Below, one piece after another: positions 8,388-14,667 of a DNA stretch of 52,079 bases. The DNA is taken from assembly GCF_003992065.1 (NCBI RefSeq), contig NZ_RQUZ01000014.1, positions 1-52,079 of the forward strand. Reading direction: 5' to 3'. Source of the stretch: Veillonella seminalis. Lineage in GTDB: Bacteria; Bacillota; Negativicutes; Veillonellales; Veillonellaceae. The position numbers and the translations under genes are program-made. A model generated the notes under the pieces. It made no database searches. It had not been told where the DNA came from and saw only the letters and a list, made by a program, of their open reading frames with translations. Numbering within the stretch: position 1 is the first letter of the stretch; each line of letters opens with the position of its first letter.

Positions 8388-9419
8388 TTATTGACCGCCT
8401 AACGCTGTTTTCAAAACCTTCAAATTATCCTCCATAACGGATAAATAGGTAGTGCCCGCTTTCATTTGCTCTTCCGTCAAACCTTCTACCGGATTCAGCA
8501 TATACACCTTAGTGCCCGTTTCTTTAGCAATAGCTTCTGCTAATTTAGGATTAACCAATTCTTCGCTGAAAATAGCCTTTACCTTGTGCGCTTTTACAAA
8601 ACTGATAATCGATGCCATCCGTTCCGGTGTAGGTTCCGCATCCGGTGCTACCCCCATGATACCCAATTGCGTGAAACCGTAACGATTGGCAAAATAGCCG
8701 AATGCTTCATGAGTTACAACTAAATCTTTATTCGAGATTGTTTGAGCAAACGCCTGATATTGTGCATCTAAAGCTGTCAATTTTTCTTTATACGCTTTAC
8801 CGTTTGCTTCGTAATAGTCTTTATTCGCCGGATCTGCTTCACTAAAGGCCGCCACTACAGCGTCCACTTCTTTTGCCACATTCATCGGATTCAACCAAAT
8901 GTGAGGGTCCACCGTGCCATGATGATGATCATGACCGTCATCGTCATGATGAGCTGCATCAGTGTGATGATCATGATCGTGGCCGGTTTCTGTTTCCGTT
9001 TCATTATCGATATCAATGGATTTAATCGGCATTACCTCAACTGATTTTGCTAATTCTACCGGCTTAGCCTCTTTTAAATTATCCGGTGCCAATAACTTTT
9101 CACTTGGTTCTAAACCGGCACCGTTATAAATAAATACCTTAGCTTGGCCTACGGCCTTTAAATCTTTAACGGTCGGTTCCCAATCATGAGGTTCCGTTCC
9201 CGGCGGCACCAATAAACTTACATTCACCTTATCCCCGCCTACTTGTTTCGCAATATCATAGGCCGGATACACGGTAGCCACTACCGGCAATCCCCCTTTA
9301 CCGGAGTCCCCACTCTTATCCCCCAAACCACAGCCTCCAAGTACAGTCGCACCGACTAACAAGCCGGCCATTAACACGGATGAAATGCGCCATTTGCGCC
9401 AATTAATTTGAATATTCAT
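8388..9419 (-). CDS. Zinc/manganese ABC transporter substrate-binding lipoprotein, copy 2
   Basis: A 343-residue twin of the upstream-unit gene, with the same signal peptide and lipobox (Cys30), the His-rich loop one residue shorter (HDHHHG), and the same metal-site segments. It keeps what appears to be the ancestral upstream region (9420-9582), with two tandem 18-nt repeats, and has the native GAGAGGCG ribosome-binding site only. The last 25 nt of the coding sequence differ more between the copies than the rest, and the sequence beyond the stop is unlike, so the coding parts may have been kept alike by gene conversion. Function as for copy 1: capture of zinc or manganese at the cell surface. 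Confidence 0.93.
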   Translation of the reverse strand: MNIQINWRKWRISSVLMAGLLVGATVLGGCGLGDKSGDSGKGGLPVVATVYPAYDIAKQVGGDKVNVSLLVPPGTEPHDWEPTVKDLKAVGQAKVFIYNGAGLEPSEKLLAPDNLKEAKPVELAKSVEVMPIKSIDIDNETETETGHDHDHHTDAAHHDDDGHDHHHGTVDPHIWLNPMNVAKEVDAVVAAFSEADPANKDYYEANGKAYKEKLTALDAQYQAFAQTISNKDLVVTHEAFGYFANRYGFTQLGIMGVAPDAEPTPERMASIISFVKAHKVKAIFSEELVNPKLAEAIAKETGTKVYMLNPVEGLTEEQMKAGTTYLSVMEDNLKVLKTALGGQ

Positions 9420-9500
9420 TTCATCGCCTCTCTTTCTAAAAAATATTCATTCTTACAAACTCCATATTTAAACAGCTCAATATTTTTTAAGGCTTATTTC

Positions 9501-9536
9501 CTCATTTATCAATATATATTCATATATCAATATATA
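9501..9536. repeat. Two tandem 18-nt repeats upstream of znuA copy 2
   Basis: ctcatttatcaatatata (9501-9518) and ttcatatatcaatatata (9519-9536) are adjacent and share 15 of 18 bases. They lie in the upstream region of the second znuA-type gene and are absent upstream of the first. They may be paired operator sites or simply AT-rich slippage. Confidence 0.45.
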
Positions 9537-9545
9537 CATTCAAAA

Positions 9546-9568
9546 AGCCCCGACATGACGTCGGGGCT
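9546..9568 (-). terminator. Terminator of the ECF S-component gene
   Basis: A perfect 9-bp G/C-rich stem (agccccgac / gtcggggct) with a 5-nt loop, followed on the minus strand by TTTTTG. It lies 14 nt after the stop of the ECF gene. Confidence 0.9.
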
Positions 9569-9582
9569 AATGGTTTAACATA

Positions 9583-10197
9583 TTATTTATCTGTTTTAAG
9601 TTTAGCCCTGATCGCCATGACTACCGGTGTCCCTACTACAACAGCCGCCAATGCTTCAAGCGGTCCGTGGAATACGGCTACACCGATAACAATATTCGCC
9701 ACATGGTCTACAGGAATCCCTTTTGCTGCTGCATACGGTTCTGCATAAATAAGGTAAATCAACCCCATTACCATTACAGTATGCACAATAGTACCGACAA
9801 ATAAGGCAATCATAACACGCCATAAAGGCCTTTTAATCGGTAAATAACGGTACACATAGTAAGCAATAGGTCCGATTAACATACGTGGTAATATGGAAAT
9901 AATCGGGTTTAAAAATACGAAAGACATAATGTTTGGCTGTACGAAGTTTTGAACCAAACTGTAAGACCCGAAAATAAAACCGATAACCATACCGATTTTT
10001 GGGCCTTCCAGTAATGCCCCGATTAAAGTCGGAATATGCAAGATAGTCGCATAAATCGGTGGAATCGGAATAAATCCTAACCCGCTGACACCCAGTACTA
10101 CGGTTAATGCCGACAACAAACCGATAACAGTTAATTGTCGCAAGCTGAATCGCTGACGCGGATACGGACTTTTCGTATCCATATTATCTTTTTCCAT
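9583..10197 (-). CDS. ECF transporter S component (substrate not identified)
   Basis: A 204-residue integral membrane protein with about five or six hydrophobic helices, a basic N-terminus (SPYPRQRFSLRQL), and the pattern of energy-coupling-factor S components: LTVIGLLSALTVVLG in helix 1, IPPIYATILHIPTLIGALLEGPKIG before helix 3, and GTIVHTVMVMGLIYL later. S components bind a vitamin or metal and use shared ATPase/T subunits encoded elsewhere. The ligand cannot be read from the sequence, and no riboswitch was recognised in the 120 nt upstream, although a TATAAT is present there. GGAGG lies 9 nt before the start. It has its own terminator. Confidence 0.8.
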   Translation of the reverse strand: MEKDNMDTKSPYPRQRFSLRQLTVIGLLSALTVVLGVSGLGFIPIPPIYATILHIPTLIGALLEGPKIGMVIGFIFGSYSLVQNFVQPNIMSFVFLNPIISILPRMLIGPIAYYVYRYLPIKRPLWRVMIALFVGTIVHTVMVMGLIYLIYAEPYAAAKGIPVDHVANIVIGVAVFHGPLEALAAVVVGTPVVMAIRAKLKTDK

Positions 10198-10323
10198 GTA
10201 AAAAAACCTCCGTTCTCATTCCTATTCGGATATAAGTCGAAATACATATTCAAATTCATACAATTGCGCTGTAAAATCTCAATCACCCATTTTCAAACAG
10301 TTATACATTATATCATAGAAAAT

Positions 10324-11166
10324 TTATTTTGCCTGCCGTTTCAAAATAAGATCTTCCAAAAGTAAACCTGCACCTACGGACATGGCGAGTATCACAAATT
10401 CCAGTAAGCCCGGTGTAATATAAACCAGCCAATTGCCTTGGAATACCGGCATCATGAAATATAACAACTCCATAAAGAAGTCCGGCTTCCAACCATACAT
10501 TAAATGTCCGTTAATAGCGAGCCATATCAAAGCAGTCACCATAATACGTGCTAAGCGTAAGCCTTGTTTTTGCCCCATCCGAGGATGAAGATAAATGGCA
10601 ATAACCGCCATAGTCCAAATAACAAAACCATAGAGCCAAAGTTGTAAAAAGGTAAACACTTGGGGACTAAGTTGTGCTGCCAAAATAGGATCGGGCACAT
10701 TTAAAAATAACACGTCCCCTAATAAAAGCATCGGCACAGGCAATGAGTAAACAGCCATATCCAAAGAATCATCGAACCAGCAATTAAAACGTGGACGTTC
10801 GGCATAAAGCGTCAGAATAACAGCTACTAAAGTCATAGCCAACAGACAGATCGAAAAGACTGCAATCCAACCAACCATAATAAGGCCCATGCTACCGGTT
10901 GCAATAGCAAATGGGATTACGCTGTCACCTAAGAAGAAAAAGGTTAAACACCAAATCCAACTGTAAGCATACAAACTGTTACGCCACGGATAGGTCAAAA
11001 ATTGTTGTAAACGGTCTTGCCTACGAAGTACCATAGGTGTCAGAAACGAAAGCACCAAGAAGGCTACCATGCCTAAAGAAACACCTTGCAAGGCCAATAT
11101 AATCATAGTAATCGGTAATACAATAGCCAGATTTAAAACAAACATGCGTAATACATTTTTTATCAT
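10324..11166 (-). CDS. Polytopic membrane protein of unknown function
   Basis: A 280-residue protein made of about seven or eight hydrophobic helices. I do not recognise the family. Notable short segments are RRQDRLQQFLTYPWRNSLYAYSWIWCL after helix 2, ERPRFNCWFDDSLDMAVYSLP mid-protein, and a basic C-terminus LILKRQAK. The ATG overlaps the stop of the upstream gene as ATGA, so the two are translationally coupled. It lacks the Ala-Arg-Gly type motifs of ECF T components, so despite lying beside an S component I do not call it EcfT. Transcription probably starts at the promoter 11607-11635. Confidence 0.75.
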   Translation of the reverse strand: MIKNVLRMFVLNLAIVLPITMIILALQGVSLGMVAFLVLSFLTPMVLRRQDRLQQFLTYPWRNSLYAYSWIWCLTFFFLGDSVIPFAIATGSMGLIMVGWIAVFSICLLAMTLVAVILTLYAERPRFNCWFDDSLDMAVYSLPVPMLLLGDVLFLNVPDPILAAQLSPQVFTFLQLWLYGFVIWTMAVIAIYLHPRMGQKQGLRLARIMVTALIWLAINGHLMYGWKPDFFMELLYFMMPVFQGNWLVYITPGLLEFVILAMSVGAGLLLEDLILKRQAK

Positions 11167-11570
11167 TTAGCGGCCCTCCCGGAAATGAGCGAATTCAGAA
11201 TATAGCCGACCACCAATGAAAGTGATACCTGCAAATACATTACAATAACAAAGGCTATATCACGGCCCACACTTGGCAGTGCCCAGAGAAAAGCAAAATC
11301 ACCCACAAAAAAACTTTGATATGTTGCGAGCTGAACAAGGAACCAGCCCAATATATAATAAATACGGCCTACACGCTTTTCTTCCGGACCGAAACCACTT
11401 CGCTTCGAAGATAAATACGCCACCGGCACCAATAACGACAACACTAAATAACTGACCAACGCCACCATGGCACTGGAACCGTTATGAATAGTGTAGGCGC
11501 CTAAGGGTACCAATATGATGAAAAAACTCATATATAGCGTGCGCCTCAAAATATCCGTGAGGACTTTCAT
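11163..11570 (-). CDS. Small membrane protein of unknown function
   Basis: A 135-residue protein with four predicted hydrophobic helices and a polar loop SSKRSGFGPEEKRVGR between helices 2 and 3. I do not recognise the family. GGAGG lies upstream of the start and a good sigma-70 type promoter lies at 11607-11635. Its TGA overlaps the ATG of the 280-residue membrane protein downstream, so the two probably form one membrane module. The second helix pair resembles that of its partner in composition, but no common ancestry can be shown by eye. Confidence 0.75.
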   Translation of the reverse strand: MKVLTDILRRTLYMSFFIILVPLGAYTIHNGSSAMVALVSYLVLSLLVPVAYLSSKRSGFGPEEKRVGRIYYILGWFLVQLATYQSFFVGDFAFLWALPSVGRDIAFVIVMYLQVSLSLVVGYILNSLISGRAAK

Positions 11571-11606
11571 AGTAAAAACCTCCTACATCCTTATCTTAAC
11601 AGTATT

Positions 11607-11635
11607 ATTCTACTATAGGACACGCTAAAACTCAA
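11607..11635 (-). promoter_or_regulatory. Promoter of the two-gene membrane module
   Basis: TTGAGT (11630-11635), 17-nt spacer, TAGAAT (11607-11612) on the minus strand, about 30 nt before the start codon at 11570. Confidence 0.65.
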
Positions 11636-11641
11636 CTGTAA

Positions 11642-11669
11642 AAGGCGGTGTTCCGAAGAACACCGCCTT
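11642..11669 (-). terminator. Terminator of the P-type ATPase gene
   Basis: A perfect 12-bp stem (aaggcggtgttc / gaacaccgcctt) with a 4-nt loop, followed by TTTT on the minus strand, 30 nt after the ATPase stop. Confidence 0.85.
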
Positions 11670-11698
11670 AATGTCACTTATTTTTACTCTATGTATGC

Positions 11699-13834
11699 TT
11701 ACGCTACGACCTGTGCCGTTGTTTCAATAATCTCCCCATCGTCCGCTGTTTTAGCCGGTAACAATGGTGTCATACTGCGCAAACCGATACCTAAGGTGAA
11801 CATATTATGCATCCATGCCGTCGTGCTCGGTGTCAATACTTGGAACAAACCAAGGCCTACCAACGCGCCGTTAACGCCGACGATGGAATTGTAATTAAAC
11901 TGAATGCGATCCATCAAACGCATAGCAATGCGTCGCAAATCAACAAGACTGGCAAGATTATCGGAGGAAACCGTAACATTAGCGATTTTTTGAGCAATCG
12001 GTGCCCCTTCATTCATCGCAACGCCTACATGAGCTTCCGACAATGCCGGCGAATCGTTAATACCGTCGCCAACCATCATTACCGTATAGCCTTCATCTTT
12101 AGCTTTCTTTACATAAGCCGCTTTATCCCCCGGCAATACTTCCGCATACACTTCGTCAATGCCGATTTCACGTGCTACACGTTCTGCATTGCGTTTACTG
12201 TCACCGGTCATCATAACGACTTTTTTAATGCCTAATTCGTGAAGCTCTTTAACAACCTGTTTTGCTTCGTCACGAACCGGATCTTTAATACAAAGTACGG
12301 CTGCCAAACAACCGCTGATGGCTAAGTACAAATGAGAGGAGAAATCCGGCAAATTGTCGAATTTTTCCTGTTCCCCTTCCGGAATTACAACTTTTTCATC
12401 GTCAAAAATAAAGTGTGCACTACCGATACGGCATTTACGATTGCCTACTTTAGAAGCAATACCATGTGCCACAATATATTCAACTTTAGACGAGTGTTTT
12501 TCCTTGTGCGGTAAATTATGCTGATCGGCCGCATTAACAACCGCTTTCGCCATAGAATGTGGGAAATGTTCTTCCAGGCAGGCGGCCAACAAGAGCATTT
12601 CTTCCGGATCATGGCCTTCAAACGTAATAATTTGTTCAAATACAGGTTCCGCTTTCGTCAATGTTCCCGTTTTATCAAAAACGACAACATCAGCTGCGGC
12701 GATTTGTTCCAAATACTTACCGCCTTTAACCGTAATACCCCGTTTAGAGGCTTCTTCCATAGCAGATAAAACAGCCAACGGAATACTCAATTTCAAAGCA
12801 CAAGAGAAATCAACCATCAAAAACGACAGTGCTTTCATCGTATTTCGCGTGAGTAAGTAGGTCAAAATAGTGCCGGCAAAACTGATTGGTACCAATTTAT
12901 CGGCCATATGGAACGCTTTTTGTTCCATACCGGATTTCATTTGCTCCGATTCTTCAATAAGCGCCACAATCTGTTCATAACGCGATGATTTCGAGTTCCC
13001 CCGTACTTCAATGAGACAATGCCCCTCTTCTACTACCGTACCGGCATATACCGAAGTTCCTTCATCGCGACGAACCGGTTCCGGTTCCCCTGTCATAGAG
13101 CTTTCATTAACAAGGACAACACCTTCTACTACTACACCGTCCAGCGGTACGACTTCACCTTGGCGTAAGACAACAAGATCGCCTTCTGCAACGTCCGCTA
13201 CAGGTCGACTTACTTCAACGCCATCGACTTTAACCCAAACTTTATCTACATTAAGCGACATACTTTCAGCCAGGTTAAGTACAGACTTACGAAGAGTCCA
13301 TTCTTCCAAGGTCTCACCGATACCCAACAAATACATAACGGCACCCGCCGTAGATACATCACCGCGCAATAAGGATACGGTAATCGCTACGCCGTCCAAT
13401 ACTTCTACGGTTAATTTACGATGCCATAACATGGACACCGCTTTTTTAGCAAACTTTAAAGCATTAAACCAAGACCACACCATATTAACCGGTGCAGGTA
13501 ACAATATCTTTTTCCCCAAGTACATGAGAGTCTGACTAATCATAGACTCTTTGTATTGTTTGTTAACAAGTCGCGGTGAGTATTCCGTCAATGCCGGTGC
13601 ATCGGCGAAATCCAAATCGTTGAGTGCCACCAAGGCATCACGAACAGCTAATTCATCGCCCGTATGGTTGATGATAAGGTCTCGTGAACGCGTAAAGAAC
13701 TGAGCTTTTTCTATAGCCGGATTCTGCAATAAAGTCGCTTCTAAATAAGCGGCTTCCGCATCATCAAACAAGTGGCCGGAGACAGTAACATGAAGACGTT
13801 TCGATAATCTTTGAATAACCGAAAACTTCAACAT
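11699..13834 (-). CDS. P1B-like metal-transporting P-type ATPase with variant membrane motif
   Basis: A 711-residue cation pump. The phosphorylation motif DKTGTLTKAEP is near residue 383, the actuator TGEPEPV near 250, the hinge MVGDGINDSPAL near 591, and the nucleotide domain contains an HP-type EEHFPHSMAKAV. The transmembrane metal motif, normally CPC or SPC in P1B pumps, reads DFSCALKLSIPL near 341: one cysteine and no following proline. The N-terminal part resembles a metal-binding fold but has no CxxC. The pump ends in HNMFTLGIGLRSM, as in related anaerobe ATPases. Substrate cannot be fixed; iron, manganese or another transition metal is possible. It follows the small 97-residue gene by 5 nt and the two form an operon. 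Confidence 0.88.
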   Translation of the reverse strand: MLKFSVIQRLSKRLHVTVSGHLFDDAEAAYLEATLLQNPAIEKAQFFTRSRDLIINHTGDELAVRDALVALNDLDFADAPALTEYSPRLVNKQYKESMISQTLMYLGKKILLPAPVNMVWSWFNALKFAKKAVSMLWHRKLTVEVLDGVAITVSLLRGDVSTAGAVMYLLGIGETLEEWTLRKSVLNLAESMSLNVDKVWVKVDGVEVSRPVADVAEGDLVVLRQGEVVPLDGVVVEGVVLVNESSMTGEPEPVRRDEGTSVYAGTVVEEGHCLIEVRGNSKSSRYEQIVALIEESEQMKSGMEQKAFHMADKLVPISFAGTILTYLLTRNTMKALSFLMVDFSCALKLSIPLAVLSAMEEASKRGITVKGGKYLEQIAAADVVVFDKTGTLTKAEPVFEQIITFEGHDPEEMLLLAACLEEHFPHSMAKAVVNAADQHNLPHKEKHSSKVEYIVAHGIASKVGNRKCRIGSAHFIFDDEKVVIPEGEQEKFDNLPDFSSHLYLAISGCLAAVLCIKDPVRDEAKQVVKELHELGIKKVVMMTGDSKRNAERVAREIGIDEVYAEVLPGDKAAYVKKAKDEGYTVMMVGDGINDSPALSEAHVGVAMNEGAPIAQKIANVTVSSDNLASLVDLRRIAMRLMDRIQFNYNSIVGVNGALVGLGLFQVLTPSTTAWMHNMFTLGIGLRSMTPLLPAKTADDGEIIETTAQVVA

Positions 13835-13839
13835 ATTAA

Positions 13840-14133
13840 TTATTCACCCTTTTCTTCAGCTTTTTCTGCTTGTTCTTCTTCGAATAAAGCTTCTTCTTTA
13901 TGACGATTTTCATTAATTTCTTGTGCATCAGCTAAAATGCTACCACTGGAAGCCTGTACTTTTTCAGCTGTCTGCAATACGCTTTCCTTAGCACGAAGGC
14001 CGGCAGCCACTACATTAGCATATACCTTTTTAGCGTCTTTACTGGTCAAAACTTTAAGACCAACTGTACCGAGAGCCAAGCCGGCTGCGAATAAATTAGC
14101 GTTTTTTACTTTGTCTTTGTTGATGTTAAACAT
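13840..14133 (-). CDS. Small ATPase-associated protein, DUF6110-like
   Basis: A 97-residue protein with an N-terminal amphipathic or weakly hydrophobic segment (NANLFAAGLALGTVGLKVLTSKDAKKVYANVVAAGLRAK) and a highly acidic tail (EEALFEEEQAEKAEEKGE). The segment GLKVLTSKDAKKVY matches what I remember of the DUF6110 family, small proteins found next to heavy-metal ATPases; this identification is from memory and moderate. It is the first gene of the ATPase operon, with the ATPase start 5 nt after its stop. It may be a metal sensor or membrane chaperone for the pump. A 15-bp palindrome lies upstream. Confidence 0.72.
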   Translation of the reverse strand: MFNINKDKVKNANLFAAGLALGTVGLKVLTSKDAKKVYANVVAAGLRAKESVLQTAEKVQASSGSILADAQEINENRHKEEALFEEEQAEKAEEKGE

Positions 14134-14163
14134 AAAAATCTCACCTTTCCTCTACACGATGTA

Positions 14164-14178
14164 ATGCACCCAGTGCAT
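14164..14178. promoter_or_regulatory. Palindrome upstream of the metal ATPase operon
   Basis: Perfect 6-3-6 inverted repeat ATGCAC-CCA-GTGCAT, 31 nt before the start of the small first gene. The position and symmetry fit an operator for a dimeric, perhaps metal-responsive, repressor. No regulator gene is nearby. Confidence 0.45.
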
Positions 14179-14217
14179 ATACAATAAATAGTTTAAGCAC
14201 CTACTGCTTTATAAAAA

Positions 14218-14245
14218 TAGCCAAGGTCTACCCGAACCTTGGCTA
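14218..14245 (-). terminator. Terminator of the FeoB-associated gene
   Basis: A perfect 10-bp stem (tagccaaggt / accttggcta) with an 8-nt loop and a TTTTTAT tail on the minus strand, downstream of the Cys-rich membrane protein gene. Confidence 0.88.
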
Positions 14246-14303
14246 CTTTTGCCGTAAATCAATCGAATACACTGTATTCGTCAGTCATTACCCTTATGAA
14301 ATC

Positions 14304-14477
14304 CTATTTGTTGCCCCCGCAACCACAGCCGCAACCGGCTTCAGACATGTCTTTTTTCTTGCCGTTACCGTTACCGCCGCAACTGCATCCGCCTTTACCG
14401 CTAAGCGTTTTATATGCCTTACGAGCAACAAATAATACAGCGATTAATCCGATAAGATATACTATTAGGTTCTCCAT
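14304..14477 (-). CDS. FeoB-associated Cys-rich membrane protein
   Basis: A 57-residue protein: one N-terminal transmembrane helix (LIVYLIGLIAVLFVARKAYK) and a cytoplasmic tail rich in Gly and Cys (GGCSCGGNGNG, then GCGCGCGGNK). This is the layout of the small FeoB-associated proteins thought to help FeoB move ferrous iron. It lies downstream of feoB on the same strand but 190 nt away, with Fur-like heptamers and a possible promoter in the gap, so it may be transcribed separately. AAGGA lies 12 nt before the ATG, a rather long spacing. Confidence 0.88.
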   Translation of the reverse strand: MENLIVYLIGLIAVLFVARKAYKTLSGKGGCSCGGNGNGKKKDMSEAGCGCGCGGNK

Positions 14478-14531
14478 TATAATACACCATCCTTAATTAA
14501 TAATCAATAGTGATTTGTTAAAAATCTTGAG

Positions 14532-14582
14532 AAAATATTGATTGGTGTTACATTCTCAACGATTATCAGCAGTTAATTCTCA
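14532..14582 (-). promoter_or_regulatory. Fur-like heptamers over a possible promoter of the Cys-rich protein
   Basis: Three direct heptamers read on the minus strand as TGAGAAT (14576-14582), TGATAAT (14562-14568) and TGAGAAT (14552-14558) match the half-site of Fur boxes. A possible promoter TTGAGA (14554-14559), 16 nt, TATTTT (14532-14537) overlaps the last heptamer. Iron control of the small protein is the inference. Confidence 0.45.
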
Positions 14583-14667
14583 TTTAGACTTTCATAGGAA
14601 CAAGCTAATAACTTAACAGAAAAACGCATTTCAGTTTTAATTCATTTAATTTATAACGTTTTTTTAA

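Larger units (their letters stand above)
6918..9443. repeat. Tandem duplication of the SCIFF 5' end plus znuA-type gene
   Basis: Two units lie head to tail: about 6918-8160 and 8161-9443. Each runs from gattgta(c)gaattcg inside the SCIFF gene, through the SCIFF start codon, ribosome-binding site and promoter, to the znuA-type gene and its upstream tttctaaaaaa. The junction at 8160/8161 joins the znuA upstream sequence to codon 7-8 of SCIFF. The two genes are almost identical, whereas the stretch downstream of each gene stop differs, with about 40 extra bases overall in the second unit. Confidence 0.92.

Noticed and set aside
10198-10323. Possible vitamin riboswitch upstream of the ECF S component
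   Set aside because: The 120-nt leader shows no conserved box of a known class and no clear stem.
10324-11166. Possible ECF T component
   Set aside because: The Ala-Arg-Gly type coupling motifs are absent, and it has its own promoter and partner.
13011-13535. A 174-codon plus-strand frame rich in Thr and Ser
   Set aside because: Shadow of the P-type ATPase actuator region on the other strand.
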